A DNA stretch of 64,000 bases from Planococcus donghaensis MPA1U2 (GTDB lineage Bacteria; Bacillota; Bacilli; Bacillales_A; Planococcaceae). The position numbers and the translations under genes were made by a program. The DNA is taken from NCBI RefSeq assembly GCF_000189395.1, contig NZ_AEPB01000054.1, positions 1 to 64,000 on the forward strand. The letters are read 5' to 3'. Under the pieces are notes generated by a model that was not told where the DNA came from, did no database searches, and saw only the letters and a program-made list of their open reading frames with translations. Every line of letters starts with the position of its first letter. The stretch's first letter is position 1. Below, piece by piece: positions 33,183-48,445 of the stretch.

Positions 33183-34906
33183 TTGGGAGTAGACGTAAAA
33201 GTTAGAGAAGAAGTTAAACAGGAATTAACAGGCAATGGGGCGGATGTGCTAATTCAATCTTTGAAAAATCAAGGAGTAGAAATCATTTTCGGATATCCTG
33301 GAGGCGCGGTGCTACCAATTTACGATGCCTTGCACCAAAATCCGATACGACACATATTGGCGCGACATGAACAAGGTGCAATTCATGCAGCTGAAGGCTA
33401 TGCAAGAGTGTCCGGGAAAACCGGTGTTGTACTTGCTACATCAGGTCCAGGAGCAACGAATTTGGTAACAGGTATAGCGGATGCCATGTTGGATTCCTTG
33501 CCATTAGTAATCTTTACCGGACAAGTTGCAACTTCAGTAATTGGAACCGATGCTTTTCAAGAAGCGGATATTGTCGGAATTACTCAGCCGATTACAAAGC
33601 ATAATTACCAAGTGAAAAAAGTTTCGGATCTGCCAAGAATTGTGAAGGAGGCATTTTACATCGCTTCTACCGGGCGTCCCGGACCAGTTCTAGTAGATAT
33701 TCCTAAAAATATTGCGACAGAACTATTCTTATCTACTAAAGAAGAAGAGGGAGTTAACTTGCCGGGTTATCAACCAACTACTAGCCCGAACTTCCTGCAA
33801 ATCCAAAAAGCAGCACAGCTATTATCACAATCGAAAAAGCCGTTAATTTTAGCAGGTGCAGGTGTGCTAGCAGCCAAAGCAACTGAAGAGCTTAAAGCCT
33901 TTTCTGAACGTCATCAAATTCCAATTACCAATACACTACTCGGATTGGGCAGCATCGCTGGCGAACATGAACTATTCCTAGGAATGGCCGGCATGCATGG
34001 AACTTACACAGCAAACACCGCAATTTGTGATTGCGATGTGCTGCTAAATATCGGTGCTCGGTTTGATGACCGGTTAACTGGAAATTTAGCTCACTTTGCA
34101 CCAAATGCTCAAGTAATTCATATCGATATCGATCCAGCAGAAATTGGCAAAAATGTACCAACAGCAATTCCGATTGTTGCAGATGCGAAAGAAGCATTGA
34201 TTCAATTGTTGAAACAACCATTTGAAAGCCCTAATACAACAGAGTGGATAGCAAAATTATCCGGCAATAAAGCGGAATATCCACTTCAGTATCATGTGAA
34301 GGGCCGAGAAGGCATTCTTCCTCAACAAGCGGTTGAATTGATTCACCGATTGACTAATGGAGACGCTGTTGTAACGACGGATGTCGGGCAGCACCAAATG
34401 TGGGCGGCGCAATATTACCGATTTAACAATCCACATAACTGGGTAACTTCAGGGGGCTTAGGCACAATGGGATTTGGTTTCCCAGCAGCAATCGGTGCAC
34501 AATTGGCAAAACCGGATGAAAAAGTTATTTCCATCGTAGGAGACGCTGGTTTCCAAATGACGTTGCAGGAATTGTCACTGCTTCAAGAGCTACGCCTTCC
34601 GGTAAAAATTGTTATCTTGAACAATCAAAGTTTGGGAATGGTAAGACAATGGCAAGAGACGTTTTATGAGTCGCGTTATTCTCAGTCGTTAATGCCTGTT
34701 CAACCTGATTTTGTTAAATTGGCAGAAGCTTATAACGTTAAAGGTTATAAAGTGGAAACGATGGAAGAAGCAGAAGCTGTTTTTACAGAAGCATTTAATT
34801 CAAACGAGCCGGTTTTGATCGATTGTCGCGTAGTGCAATTGGAGTGTGTGTATCCAATGGTGGCACCTGGTAAAGGCTTGAATGAAATGATCGGAGTGAA
34901 AGGCGA

Positions 34907-34910
<4 letters not shown>
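33183..34910 (+). CDS. ilvB: IlvB, acetolactate synthase large (catalytic) subunit
   Basis: IlvB makes acetolactate and acetohydroxybutyrate from pyruvate and 2-ketobutyrate, using ThDP, FAD and Mg. The 575-residue protein has the N-terminal [14 protein letters not shown] with the catalytic Glu in [14 protein letters not shown], a central FAD-binding domain ([11 protein letters not shown]) and the ThDP motif [12 protein letters not shown]...NN. I chose TTG 33183 because AAGGAGG lies 8 bases upstream. The frame stays open to an ATG at 33084, but that codon is inside the T-box and its terminator. It overlaps ilvH by 4 bp. Confidence 0.95.
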
Positions 34911-38011
<3,101 letters not shown>

Positions 38012-38041
38012 GAGAACAGATCGAAAGAGGAGGAATTTAAA

Positions 38042-39142
38042 ATGAAAAAAACAATAGCGGTATTGCCAGGAGACGGAATCGGACCGGAAGTAACAGATGC
38101 AGCGGTAAAAGTGCTGCAATCCATTGCAATGCGTTATGGACATACTTTTCATTTAAAGCACGCGGTAATCGGGGGAGAAGCGGTGGATCAATTTGAGAAT
38201 CCGCTTCCTCAGCAAACCATTGAAGTTTGTGAAGCGAGTGACGCGATTCTCCTTGGTGCGGTCGGGGGAACAAAATGGGATAACAACCCAGCTCATTTGC
38301 GTCCTGAAAAAGGGCTTTTGAACATCCGGAAGCATTTCGATTTGTTTGCAAATATTCGTCCAGTAAAAGCAATCCCAGCATTGCTAGCATCTTCGCCGTT
38401 AAAAGAAGAAGTGGCGAAAGATGTTGATATGGTCATCGTGCGCGAATTGACAAGTGGTTTGTATTTCGGTGAACCAAAACGTCGCTCTGAAAAATCAGCT
38501 GTCGATACGTTAGTTTACACAAGAGAAGAAATTGAACGCATTGTAAATCAAGCGTTTGAAATCGCTCGTACTCGAAGAGGCAAAGTAACTTCGGTTGATA
38601 AAGCCAATGTATTGGAAACGAGTAAGCTATGGCGTGAAGTGGTAGAAGAGCGTAAAGCTGCATATCCAGATATCGAAGTAGAGCATATGTTGGTTGATTC
38701 AGCTGCGATGAAGTTGATCACAGACCCACGCACTTTCGATGTTGTCGTAACAGAGAATATGTTTGGAGATATCTTGAGTGATGAAGCTTCTGTTATCACC
38801 GGCTCACTAGGTATGCTGCCATCTGCTAGCGTCCGTTCAGACGGCTTTGGTCTTTATGAACCGGTACATGGTTCAGCTCCTGACATCGCTGGACAAAACA
38901 AAGCGAATCCATCAGCTGCTATTTTGTCAGCTGCGATGATGTTGAAGCATTCATTTGGCCTGCATTCAGAAGCGGCTGCGATTGAACAAGCCGTAATGGG
39001 TGTTCTAGAAGATGGTTATTGTACAGGAGATTTGGCTGGTAGCGGGAAACGTGTAGTTTCAACAGAGCAATACGTAACAAAAGTGATCGAAGAACTTGAA
39101 AGAGAATTTGTATCGGAACACATTATGTATTCTTATGTGTAA
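38042..39142 (+). CDS. leuB: LeuB, 3-isopropylmalate dehydrogenase
   Basis: LeuB oxidatively decarboxylates 3-isopropylmalate with NAD. The 366-residue protein has LPGDGIGPEVTDAA at the start, VRELTSGLYFGEPKRR at the substrate site, and NMFGDILSDEAS followed by GLYEPVHGSAPDIAGQNKANP for metal and NAD binding. AGGAGGAAT precedes the ATG. It stands between leuA and leuC rather than after leuCD, as is normal in Bacillales. Confidence 0.96.
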   Translation: MKKTIAVLPGDGIGPEVTDAAVKVLQSIAMRYGHTFHLKHAVIGGEAVDQFENPLPQQTIEVCEASDAILLGAVGGTKWDNNPAHLRPEKGLLNIRKHFDLFANIRPVKAIPALLASSPLKEEVAKDVDMVIVRELTSGLYFGEPKRRSEKSAVDTLVYTREEIERIVNQAFEIARTRRGKVTSVDKANVLETSKLWREVVEERKAAYPDIEVEHMLVDSAAMKLITDPRTFDVVVTENMFGDILSDEASVITGSLGMLPSASVRSDGFGLYEPVHGSAPDIAGQNKANPSAAILSAAMMLKHSFGLHSEAAAIEQAVMGVLEDGYCTGDLAGSGKRVVSTEQYVTKVIEELEREFVSEHIMYSYV

Positions 39143-39160
39143 GTAAAAGGAGCGGTTCGA

Positions 39161-40579
39161 ATGGCAAAAACAATCATAGAGAAAATTTGGGAACAACATG
39201 TCGTCTTCGAAGAGCAAGGGAAGCCGGACCTGCTATATATTGACCTCCACTTATTGCATGAGGTGACATCTCCACAAGCGTTTGAAGGGCTGCGGTTAAA
39301 CGGGCGCAAAGTTCGTCGACCAGATCTTTGTTTTGCGACAATGGATCATAACGTGCCAACACGAAACCGAAATACGATTACAGATCCGATTTCACGTAAG
39401 CAAATCAAAACATTGCAAGACAATTGCGATGAGTTTGGTGTTCCGCTTGCGGGCATCAACCACCCGGACCAAGGAATTGTGCATGTTATTGGACCGGAAC
39501 TTGGGTTAACTCAACCAGGTAAAACGATTGTTTGTGGCGATAGCCATACTTCGACGCACGGTGCATTTGGTGCTTTAGCATTTGGTATCGGGACAAGTGA
39601 AGTCGAACACGTTCTTTCAACACAAACGCTGTGGCAATCAAAGCCTAAAACGATGGAAGTTCGAATTGATGGCAAGTTAGGCTTTGGCGTAACTGCTAAA
39701 GATGTTATTCTTGCGATTATTTCGAAGTTTGGTATCGATATGGGAACTGGATATGTTATGGAGTATACGGGCGAAGCAGTTCGTAACTTAACAATGGAAG
39801 AACGTATGACAATTTGCAATATGTCCATTGAAGCTGGTGCACGTGCAGGCTTGATTAGCCCGGATCAAACAACAATCGAGTATTTGAGAGGACGTCGACA
39901 TGTTCCAGAAGGCGACGCGTTTGAACAGGAAGCTGATCGTTGGCTAGCTCTTGCCACAGACGAAGGCGCGCAGTATGATGCGACCGTTTCAATTCATGCA
40001 GATGAAATTTCTCCATTCGTTACATGGGGTACAAACCCATCGATGGGCTCAGGTATAGCTGAACGTGTGCCGTCTGCTGCGGATTATGATAAGCAGTCAG
40101 ATAAAGACGCATTAAAACAAGCATTGGCTTATATGCATTTAGAAGAAGGAATGCCGCTTTCATCGATTGCGATTCAACACGTCTTTATCGGTTCTTGCAC
40201 AAATGCGCGTCTTAGTGATTTGCGTGCAGCGAGTGAAATTATTAAAGGGAAGAAAGTGCATCCGTCTGTAACGGCAATTGTTGTTCCTGGATCTGAAACG
40301 GTAAAACGTGCTGCTGAACAAGAAGGGCTAGATCAAGTATTTCTTGAAGCGGGCTTTGAATGGCGCGAAACGGGTTGCAGTATGTGCCTAGCGATGAACG
40401 AAGACTCGGTGCCGGCTGGTGAACGTTGTGCATCCACTTCTAACCGGAATTTCGAAGGTCGACAAGGAGCGGGTTCTATGACGCACCTAGTAAGCCCTGT
40501 AATGGCAGCTGCAGCTGCGATTGAAGGTCATTTAACAGATGTCCGTAACTACATGGAAGAACCTGTAGCATCTGTATGA
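39161..40579 (+). CDS. leuC: LeuC, 3-isopropylmalate dehydratase large subunit
   Basis: LeuC with LeuD isomerises 2- to 3-isopropylmalate. The 472-residue aconitase-family subunit has the 4Fe-4S ligands C346 (GSCTN) and C406/C409 (GCSMC). Other blocks are [24 protein letters not shown] and [21 protein letters not shown] precedes the ATG. leuD follows after 25 bp. Confidence 0.97.
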   Translation: MAKTIIEKIWEQHVVFEEQGKPDLLYIDLHLLHEVTSPQAFEGLRLNGRKVRRPDLCFATMDHNVPTRNRNTITDPISRKQIKTLQDNCDEFGVPLAGINHPDQGIVHVIGPELGLTQPGKTIVCGDSHTSTHGAFGALAFGIGTSEVEHVLSTQTLWQSKPKTMEVRIDGKLGFGVTAKDVILAIISKFGIDMGTGYVMEYTGEAVRNLTMEERMTICNMSIEAGARAGLISPDQTTIEYLRGRRHVPEGDAFEQEADRWLALATDEGAQYDATVSIHADEISPFVTWGTNPSMGSGIAERVPSAADYDKQSDKDALKQALAYMHLEEGMPLSSIAIQHVFIGSCTNARLSDLRAASEIIKGKKVHPSVTAIVVPGSETVKRAAEQEGLDQVFLEAGFEWRETGCSMCLAMNEDSVPAGERCASTSNRNFEGRQGAGSMTHLVSPVMAAAAAIEGHLTDVRNYMEEPVASV

Positions 40580-40604
40580 CAAACGAAAGTGAGGAGACCC
40601 TTCG

Positions 40605-41192
40605 ATGAAACCGATTAATAAAATTTCAAGCGTTCTAACGCCTCTAGAGCGAAAAAACGTAGATACGGACCAAATCATTTCGAAAGAATTTCTAAAGCGT
40701 ATTGAACGAACGGGATTCGGCAAATATTTATTTTATCATTGGCGCTTTCATGCAGATGGTACACCAATAGAAGACTTTGTTTTGAATAACCCTCGATTCG
40801 AAAACTCCGAAATTCTAGTCGCACAAGAAAATTTCGGTTGCGGTTCTTCTCGTGAACATGCTCCGTGGGCAATTTTAGATTATGGGTTCCGTGTAGTGAT
40901 TGCGCCTAGCTATGCAGACATCTTCTATAATAACTGTGTTAAAAACGGCATTTTGCCAATTCGTTTAAAAGACCAAGAAGTAGATGAATTGATTAGCAAA
41001 GGTCAACAACAAAACTTTAAGTTAGAGATTAACTTGGAAGACCAGTCAGTTACCGGGCAAGATGGTACACGTTATGAATTTGAAATTGATCCTTATTGGA
41101 AAGAAATGCTGCTGAAAGGCTGGGATGAAATTGCGCTGACCTTCCAGTATGATTCATACATTGCGGCTTATGAAGAAAAGCAACGCGCTTAA
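40605..41192 (+). CDS. leuD: LeuD, 3-isopropylmalate dehydratase small subunit
   Basis: LeuD supplies the swivelling domain of the isomerase. The 195-residue protein has NVDTDQIISKEFLKR, the conserved ENFGCGSSREHAPWA active-site loop and the YADIFYNNCVKNGILPI block. GAGGAGACC precedes the ATG. A clear terminator ends the operon 8 bp after the stop. Confidence 0.97.
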   Translation: MKPINKISSVLTPLERKNVDTDQIISKEFLKRIERTGFGKYLFYHWRFHADGTPIEDFVLNNPRFENSEILVAQENFGCGSSREHAPWAILDYGFRVVIAPSYADIFYNNCVKNGILPIRLKDQEVDELISKGQQQNFKLEINLEDQSVTGQDGTRYEFEIDPYWKEMLLKGWDEIALTFQYDSYIAAYEEKQRA

Positions 41193-41200
41193 TATTTTAG

Positions 41201-41236
41201 AAAGACCTTTTACTTAACCGTAAAAGGTCTTTTTTT
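41201..41236 (+). terminator. Terminator after leuD
   Basis: AAAGACCTTTTAC pairs with GTAAAAGGTCTTT around TTAACC, followed by a T run. It closes the ilv-leu operon. Confidence 0.93.
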
Positions 41237-41263
41237 CATTTTAAGTAAATTAATCATCAGCTG

Positions 41264-41292
41264 TTGACAACTATTTTTTATTTTGTTAATTT
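41264..41292 (+). promoter_or_regulatory. Promoter of the YuiF-like antiporter gene
   Basis: A perfect TTGACA (41264-41269) is followed by an AT-rich -10 region, best read as TAATTT (41287-41292) with 17 bp spacing. Confidence 0.55.
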
Positions 41293-41338
41293 AAAAAAGG
41301 TACTTTAACGCTTTAGCAAACTAAAGGAGAGTTTATTT

Positions 41339-42664
41339 ATGAATGCAGTTATTATTGCTGTCTTAGTCATGCTCGTATTGAGCTTGTTGCGTGTGAACGT
41401 CGTCTTTGCTTTATTGATTGGCGCGCTAGCAGGTGGACTAAGTGGCGGGTTATCGTTTACAGATACTATTACATCATTTACAGATGGTTTAGGAGCAGGG
41501 GCGACCATCGCATTGAGTTATGCCATGCTAGGTGGATTTGCCGTAGCCATATCACGTACAGGAATTCCTGAGCTGCTTGTCTCAGGTGTACTGAAGTTAG
41601 TAAATAAAGATGGCAAAGCAACGCGACAAAATTTAGCGAAGGCTCTAATTGTTTTAGCTTTGTTAGCGATGGCTATCTTCTCGCAAAACTTAATTCCGAT
41701 TCACATTGCGTTTATTCCTTTATTAGTTCCACCGATTTTGCATATTCTAAATGAACTAAGAATCGATCGTCGTTTGACCGCTGCTGTCTTAACATTTGGT
41801 TTGACAGCGCCATATATTTTGTTACCATATGGCTTTGGATTGATTTTCCACGAAATTGTATTTATACAAATGGAACTAGCGGGATTGACGATTGACATGG
41901 CGGATATTCCAAAAGCAATGGCGATTCCAGTATTGGGCTTATTAGTGGGCCTAATCATTGCGGTATTCTTTTCTTACCGTAAGCCAAGAGACTACAAAAC
42001 AATTCATTCTTCTTCTATAGAAGGAACGTTGAAAAAGACAGCTTCCGCGAAAGACGTACTCGTGACGATTGCTGCGTTAGTTGCGGCACTGTTTGCTCAA
42101 GTACAAACAGATTCAATGATCATCGGTGCACTTGCTGGTATCTTGGTGCTGTATATCTTTGGTGCAATGAAATGGCGTGAAGCTGACGAGGTCCTAACAG
42201 AAGGAATGCGCATGATGGCGTTCATCGGCTTTGTTATGATCACGGCGAATGGTTTTGCTTCGGTCATACAAGCGACAGGAGCAATTGCGCCACTAGTCGA
42301 CAGCGTATCGGATTTATTTGCAGGCAATAAAGGTATTGCTGCGTTAGCAATGTTAATTGTCGGTTTGTTTGTAACGATGGGCATCGGATCATCATTTGCA
42401 ACGATTCCGATCATTGCTGCGATCTTTGTTCCATTAAGTCTTGAGTTCGGCTTCTCGACGATGGCGATCATTGCTTTGATAGGAACTGCGGGTGCATTAG
42501 GTGATGCTGGTTCACCAGCATCAGACTCAACACTCGGACCAACAGCTGGACTGAACGTCGATGGACAACACAATCACATCTGGGATACATGTGTTCCGAC
42601 CTTCCTTCACTACAATATTCCGTTGGTGATTTTCGGTTGGGTTGCTGTTATGTTCTTAGGATAA
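41339..42664 (+). CDS. Na+/H+ antiporter-family membrane transporter (YuiF-like)
   Basis: This is a polytopic membrane protein of 441 residues with about 11-12 hydrophobic segments. It resembles B. subtilis YuiF in the Na+/H+ antiporter (NhaC-like) family. Recognisable parts are the N-terminal RVNVVFALLIGALAGGL, FSQNLIPIHIAFIPLLVPPIL in a central helix and the C-terminal TAGALGDAGSPASDSTLGPT loop. Substrate is uncertain; relatives are annotated as Na+/H+ antiporters or amino acid transporters. AAAGGAGA precedes the ATG. It has its own promoter after the leu terminator, so it is a neighbour of the ilv-leu operon and not part of it. Transport linked to branched-chain amino acids is only a guess from position. 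Confidence 0.82.
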   Translation: MNAVIIAVLVMLVLSLLRVNVVFALLIGALAGGLSGGLSFTDTITSFTDGLGAGATIALSYAMLGGFAVAISRTGIPELLVSGVLKLVNKDGKATRQNLAKALIVLALLAMAIFSQNLIPIHIAFIPLLVPPILHILNELRIDRRLTAAVLTFGLTAPYILLPYGFGLIFHEIVFIQMELAGLTIDMADIPKAMAIPVLGLLVGLIIAVFFSYRKPRDYKTIHSSSIEGTLKKTASAKDVLVTIAALVAALFAQVQTDSMIIGALAGILVLYIFGAMKWREADEVLTEGMRMMAFIGFVMITANGFASVIQATGAIAPLVDSVSDLFAGNKGIAALAMLIVGLFVTMGIGSSFATIPIIAAIFVPLSLEFGFSTMAIIALIGTAGALGDAGSPASDSTLGPTAGLNVDGQHNHIWDTCVPTFLHYNIPLVIFGWVAVMFLG

Positions 42665-42695
42665 GCTTGAAGTGTTCCGACTATTATCATCTGGC

Positions 42696-42723
42696 TTGAA
42701 GTTCTAAAATATCCTGTTATACT
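42696..42723 (+). promoter_or_regulatory. Upstream promoter before the S10 operon
   Basis: TTGAAG (42696-42701) and TATACT (42718-42723) have 16 bp spacing. Transcripts from here would meet a terminator within about 15-45 bases. Confidence 0.6.
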
Positions 42724-42737
42724 AATAAAAGCGAATT

Positions 42738-42776
42738 AAAAAGAATTTCGTGGAACCACTTGCGGAATTCTTTTTT
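42738..42776 (+). terminator. Terminator between the antiporter gene and rpsJ
   Basis: AAGAATTTCG (42741-42750) pairs with CGGAATTCTT (42763-42772) around a 12-base loop; A and T runs flank it. It probably ends the antiporter transcript. Confidence 0.88.
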
Positions 42777-42788
42777 ATTGTGTATAAT
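42760..42788 (+). promoter_or_regulatory. Promoter of the S10 operon
   Basis: TTGCGG (42760-42765) and a perfect TATAAT (42783-42788) are 17 bp apart. The -35 lies within the 3' arm of the terminator hairpin. The leader that follows (about 42795-42919) contains GCGATGAAGCGAGAGG and the self-complementary GCCATGGC, and probably forms structured S10 leader RNA; I cannot assign a ligand. Confidence 0.72.
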
Positions 42789-42817
42789 ATCTAATGTTGG
42801 TCTTTTGACTGCGATGA

Positions 42818-43228
<411 letters not shown>

Positions 43229-43276
43229 TCGGCAACGAAATAGAAAAACACAAATAACCACAGGAGGTGTGACAAC

Positions 43277-43906
43277 ATGACCAAAGGAATCTTAGGTAGA
43301 AAAATCGGTATGACGCAAGTTTTTGCTGAGAACGGTGATTTAATCCCTGTAACTGTTATTGAAGCTTCTCCAAACGTAGTTCTTCAAAAGAAAACAGTTG
43401 AGGTTGACGGCTACGAAGCTATCCAATTAGGTTTTGAAGACAAGCGCGATAAGCTTTCTAACAAACCTTCTAAAGGACACGTAGCAAAAGCTAACACTGC
43501 TCCTAAGCGCTTCATTCGCGAACTTCGCAATGTAAACTTAGCTGATTACGAGATTGGTCAAGAAGTCAAAGTAGATGTATTCGCAGAAGGCGATGTAGTA
43601 GATGTCACAGGAACAACAAAAGGTAAAGGTTTCCAAGGTGTTATTAAACGCCACGGACAATCTCGCGGACCAATGACACACGGTTCACGTTACCACCGTC
43701 GTCCTGGTTCAATGGGTCCGGTTGCTCCTAACCGCGTATTCAAACAGAAGAAATTACCTGGTCAAATGGGTGGAACAACAATTACGATTCAAAACCTTTC
43801 AATCGTGAAAGTGGATCTTGAGCGTAACTTACTACTTGTTAAAGGTAATGTTCCTGGTTCTCGCAAAGCGTTGATCCGTGTTAAATCGGCAACTAAAGCG
43901 AAATAA
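43277..43906 (+). CDS. rplC: 50S ribosomal protein L3
   Basis: L3 is an early assembly protein near the peptidyl transferase centre. The 209-residue protein has [26 protein letters not shown] and the extended loop [44 protein letters not shown] precedes the ATG. Confidence 0.97.
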   Translation: MTKGILGRKIGMTQVFAENGDLIPVTVIEASPNVVLQKKTVEVDGYEAIQLGFEDKRDKLSNKPSKGHVAKANTAPKRFIRELRNVNLADYEIGQEVKVDVFAEGDVVDVTGTTKGKGFQGVIKRHGQSRGPMTHGSRYHRRPGSMGPVAPNRVFKQKKLPGQMGGTTITIQNLSIVKVDLERNLLLVKGNVPGSRKALIRVKSATKAK

Positions 43907-43935
43907 TATATTTTTTGAGAAAGGAGGAAACAAGA

Positions 43936-44559
43936 ATGACTAAAGTAGCTTTATTAAATCAAACAGGTTCACAAGTTGGCGAAATCGAATTGAACGATCA
44001 TGTATTCGGTATCCAACCAAACGAATCAGTGTTATTCGACGCAGTAGTGTCTCAACGCGCTTCACTTCGTCAAGGTAACCATAAAGTAAAAAATCGTTCT
44101 GAAGTTGCTGGTGGTGGTAAAAAGCCATGGCGTCAAAAAGGAACTGGACGTGCTCGTCAAGGGTCGATCCGTTCACCACAATGGCGCGGAGGCGGTATCG
44201 TATTCGGACCAACTCCACGTAGCTACAGCTACAAACTTCCTAAGAAAGTACGTCGTTTAGCTCTACGTTCTGCACTTTCATCTGCAGTAGTTGGAGAAAA
44301 CTTGATGGTACTTGAAGGATTAACATTTGATGCACCAAAAACAAAATCTTTCAACCAGTTGATCGCTGATCTTTCAATTGGCAAAAAAGCTTTGTTCGTA
44401 ACTGCTGACCTTGATGAGAACGTTGCAAAATCTGCACGTAACCTTAAAGGTATGACAGTAGTAGCAGCAGATGGAATTAACGTATTAGACTTGCTTGGAC
44501 ATGACAAAATTGTTATGACTAAAGCAGCTGTCGAGAAAATTGAGGAGGTGCTTAGTTAA
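43936..44559 (+). CDS. rplD: 50S ribosomal protein L4
   Basis: L4 lines the exit tunnel. In E. coli it represses the S10 operon, whereas Bacillus lacks that exact leader. The 207-residue protein has the tunnel loop [19 protein letters not shown] and [13 protein letters not shown]-like [25 protein letters not shown] precedes ATG 43936. Its stop and the rplW start share a base (TAATG). Confidence 0.97.
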   Translation: MTKVALLNQTGSQVGEIELNDHVFGIQPNESVLFDAVVSQRASLRQGNHKVKNRSEVAGGGKKPWRQKGTGRARQGSIRSPQWRGGGIVFGPTPRSYSYKLPKKVRRLALRSALSSAVVGENLMVLEGLTFDAPKTKSFNQLIADLSIGKKALFVTADLDENVAKSARNLKGMTVVAADGINVLDLLGHDKIVMTKAAVEKIEEVLS

Positions 44560-44843
44560 TGGAAGCACGTGATGTAATTAAACGTCCGGTCATTACTGAG
44601 CAATCATCTGAAGTAATGGCGGAGAAAAAGTACACTTTCGAAGTGGACACTCGCGCAAATAAAACACAAGTAAAACAAGCCGTACAAGAAATCTTTGGCG
44701 TGAAGGTTGAGAAAGTCAACATCATGAACTACAAAGGCAAATTTAAACGTATGGGCAAACACGCAGGATACACAAACAAACGCCGTAAAGCGATTGTTAA
44801 ATTGACTGCTGAATCTAAAGACATCGAGTTATTCGAAATTTAA
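44559..44843 (+). CDS. rplW: 50S ribosomal protein L23
   Basis: L23 is at the tunnel exit and docks trigger factor and SRP. The 94-residue protein has [26 protein letters not shown] and the [21 protein letters not shown] tail. The ATG is in the overlapping TAATG, with GAGGAGGTG inside the end of rplD. Confidence 0.97.
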   Translation: MEARDVIKRPVITEQSSEVMAEKKYTFEVDTRANKTQVKQAVQEIFGVKVEKVNIMNYKGKFKRMGKHAGYTNKRRKAIVKLTAESKDIELFEI

Positions 44844-44889
44844 TTTTCTATAAGTTCTTATAGGACTATTAAAGAAGGAGGGAACTAAC

Positions 44890-45720
44890 GTGGGGATCAG
44901 AAAATACAAACCTACCACTAACGGTCGTCGTAACATGACGAGTTCGGATTTCGTTGAAATCACTACGAACAAGCCTGAAAAATCGCTTTTACAACCTGTA
45001 AAACGCAAAGGCGGCCGTAATAACCAAGGTAAAATTACTGTACGCCATCACGGTGGTGGACATAAACGTCAATACCGCGTGATCGATTTCAAACGTAACA
45101 AAGATGGCATTCCAGGACGCGTTGCTACAATCGAGTACGATCCTAACCGTTCTGCGAACATCGCATTGATTCATTATGCTGATGGTGAAAAACGTTACAT
45201 CTTAGCTCCTAAAGGAGTAGAAGTTGGAACTCAAATCATGTCAGGTATTGAAGCAGACATTAAAGCAGGTAACGCTTTGCCGTTATCAAACATCCCAATG
45301 GGTTCTACAATCCACAACATTGAATTGAAGCCAGGTGGCGGCGGACAACTAGTTCGTTCTGCAGGAACTTCAGCTCAAGTATTGGGTAAAGAAGGTAAAT
45401 ACGTAACAGTTCGTTTGCAATCAGGCGAAGTTCGCATGATCCTTGCTACTTGCCGCGCAACTATCGGCGCAGTAGGAAATGAGCAACACGAATTAATCAA
45501 CATTGGTAAAGCAGGTCGTAACCGTTGGAAGGGCAATCGCCCAACTGTACGTGGGTCTGTAATGAACCCTAACGATCACCCACACGGTGGTGGTGAAGGA
45601 CGTTCGCCAATCGGACGTAAATCACCAATGTCTCCATGGGGCAAACCAACTCTTGGATACAAGACACGTAAGAAAACGAATAAATCCGATAAATTTATCG
45701 TGCGTCGTCGTAAAAAATAA
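44890..45720 (+). CDS. rplB: 50S ribosomal protein L2
   Basis: L2 is needed for subunit association and peptidyl transfer. The 276-residue protein opens [17 protein letters not shown] and has the conserved [22 protein letters not shown] and [28 protein letters not shown] segments, with the functionally key histidine. The start is GTG with GAAGGAGGG upstream. Confidence 0.98.
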   Translation: MGIRKYKPTTNGRRNMTSSDFVEITTNKPEKSLLQPVKRKGGRNNQGKITVRHHGGGHKRQYRVIDFKRNKDGIPGRVATIEYDPNRSANIALIHYADGEKRYILAPKGVEVGTQIMSGIEADIKAGNALPLSNIPMGSTIHNIELKPGGGGQLVRSAGTSAQVLGKEGKYVTVRLQSGEVRMILATCRATIGAVGNEQHELINIGKAGRNRWKGNRPTVRGSVMNPNDHPHGGGEGRSPIGRKSPMSPWGKPTLGYKTRKKTNKSDKFIVRRRKK

Positions 45721-45780
45721 TTTGATTCCGCTACGGTTCGCCAAAAGAACCGTGGTGCAATCACGAAGGGAGGATCCCAC

Positions 45781-46059
45781 ATGGGCCGCAGCTTGAAAAA
45801 AGGACCTTTTGTTGATGATCATCTTATGAAAAAAGTTGAAGCACAAAAGGACTCTGAGAAAAAACAAGTGATCAAAACTTGGTCTCGCCGTTCTACAATT
45901 TTCCCGACATTCATCGGACAAACAATCGCAGTATATGATGGTCGCAAGCACATTCCTGTATACGTGACTGAAGACATGGTGGGCCATAAACTAGGCGAAT
46001 TCGCTCCAACGCGTAAATACGCTAGTCATGGTGCAGACGATAAGAAAACAAGACGTTAA
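45781..46059 (+). CDS. rpsS: 30S ribosomal protein S19
   Basis: S19 pairs with S13 in the 30S head. The 92-residue protein opens [20 protein letters not shown] and has [51 protein letters not shown] precedes the ATG. Confidence 0.98.
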   Translation: MGRSLKKGPFVDDHLMKKVEAQKDSEKKQVIKTWSRRSTIFPTFIGQTIAVYDGRKHIPVYVTEDMVGHKLGEFAPTRKYASHGADDKKTRR

Positions 46060-46078
46060 TTGAGAGGAGGATTTCCCT

Positions 46079-46420
46079 ATGCAAGCAAAAGCTGTCGCTA
46101 GAACAGTACGTATTGCTCCTCGTAAAGTCCGTTTAGTAGTAGATTTAATTCGAGGCAAGCAAATTGGCGAAGCTGTTGCGATTTTGAACCATACTCCAAA
46201 AGCAGCATCTGTTGTTGTTGAGAAGTTATTGAAATCTGCAGCTGCTAACGCTGAACACAACTACGAAATGGACCTGAATGACTTAGTCATCAGCGAAGTA
46301 TTCGTTGACGAAGGACCAACACTTAAACGTTTCCGTCCACGTGCAATGGGACGCGCAAGCGCAATTAATAAACGCACAAGCCACATCACACTAGTGGTAT
46401 CTGACCAGAAGGAGGGATAA
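46079..46420 (+). CDS. rplV: 50S ribosomal protein L22
   Basis: L22 lines the exit tunnel with L4 and is a site of macrolide-resistance changes. The 113-residue protein has [21 protein letters not shown] and the tunnel loop [34 protein letters not shown] precedes the ATG. rpsC follows after 3 bp. Confidence 0.98.
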   Translation: MQAKAVARTVRIAPRKVRLVVDLIRGKQIGEAVAILNHTPKAASVVVEKLLKSAAANAEHNYEMDLNDLVISEVFVDEGPTLKRFRPRAMGRASAINKRTSHITLVVSDQKEG

Positions 46421-46423
46421 TTC

Positions 46424-47080
46424 GTGGGACAAAAAATACATCCAATTGGGATGCGTATCGGAATCATTCGTGATTGGGAATCTAAATGGTACGCTGAGAA
46501 AGATTATGCTACGCTTCTTCACGAAGATATTAAAATCCGTGAATATGTTGAAGCACGTTTGAAAGAAGCATCAGTTTCTAAAATTGAAATTGAGCGCGCT
46601 GCAAACCGTGTTAACGTAACTATTCATACTGCGAAACCAGGTATGGTAATTGGTAAAGGTGGATCTGAAGTAGAAGTACTTCGCAAACAGCTTAACTCTA
46701 TGACTGGCAAGCGTGTACACATCAACATTATTGAAATTAAAAGAGCTGATCTTGATGCAAGATTAGTAGCTGAAAGTGTTGCACGTCAATTGGAAAACCG
46801 AGTGTCTTTCCGTCGTGCACAAAAACAAGCGATCCAACGCACTATGCGTTCTGGCGCTAAAGGAATCAAAACTCAAGTATCTGGACGTCTAGGCGGCGCT
46901 GACATTGCGCGTGCTGAACACTACAGTGAAGGTACTGTTCCGCTCCATACGCTCCGCGCTGATATCGATTATGCGCATGCTGAAGCAGACACAACTTATG
47001 GTAAGCTTGGCGTAAAAGTATGGATCTACCGCGGTGAAGTCCTTCCAACTAAGAAGAAATCTGAGGAAGGAGGCAAATAA
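46424..47080 (+). CDS. rpsC: 30S ribosomal protein S3
   Basis: S3 forms the mRNA entry site and has helicase activity with S4 and S5. The 218-residue protein has the KH domain motif [21 protein letters not shown] and the C-terminal domain [30 protein letters not shown]. The start is GTG behind AGAAGGAGGG, 3 bp after rplV. Confidence 0.98.
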   Translation: MGQKIHPIGMRIGIIRDWESKWYAEKDYATLLHEDIKIREYVEARLKEASVSKIEIERAANRVNVTIHTAKPGMVIGKGGSEVEVLRKQLNSMTGKRVHINIIEIKRADLDARLVAESVARQLENRVSFRRAQKQAIQRTMRSGAKGIKTQVSGRLGGADIARAEHYSEGTVPLHTLRADIDYAHAEADTTYGKLGVKVWIYRGEVLPTKKKSEEGGK

Positions 47081-47081
47081 T

Positions 47082-47706
<625 letters not shown>

Positions 47707-47730
47707 TAAATCGAGAGGAGGTTTGCAAGT

Positions 47731-47994
47731 ATGACTGAGCGTAACCAACGCAAAGTATACACAGGCCGTGTTGTGTCTGACAAAATGGACAAAACCGTTA
47801 CAGTAATGGTTGAAACTCAAAAGAAGCACGCATTCTATGGCAAACGTGTAAAATACTCTAAGAAATATAAAGCTCATGATGAGCTAAACGAAGCGAAAAT
47901 GGGCGACGTAGTTCGCATCATGGAAACTCGTCCGCTATCAGCTACTAAACGTTTCCGCGTATTGGAAATTGTAGAAAAAGCGGTTATCATTTAA
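47731..47994 (+). CDS. rpsQ: 30S ribosomal protein S17
   Basis: S17 is an OB-fold protein that binds 16S rRNA early in assembly. The 87-residue protein has [22 protein letters not shown] and [33 protein letters not shown] precedes the ATG. Confidence 0.97.
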   Translation: MTERNQRKVYTGRVVSDKMDKTVTVMVETQKKHAFYGKRVKYSKKYKAHDELNEAKMGDVVRIMETRPLSATKRFRVLEIVEKAVII

Positions 47995-48004
47995 TTTAAA
48001 TAAT

Positions 48005-48027
48005 TTCGGAACCTAAGAAATTCCGAA
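48005..48027 (+). other. Hairpin just before the rplN ribosome-binding site
   Basis: TTCGGAA (48005-48011) pairs with TTCCGAA (48021-48027). The Shine-Dalgarno GGGAGG starts at once after the stem. There is no T tail. The layout copies the hairpin before rpsG. In E. coli the L14-L24-L5 junction is where S8 represses the spc operon, so this could be a related control site. Confidence 0.6.
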
Positions 48028-48041
48028 GGGAGGTTACCTAA

Positions 48042-48410
<369 letters not shown>

Positions 48411-48445
48411 TAAATCAATGTGCCATACCAAGGAGGTGCGACAGA

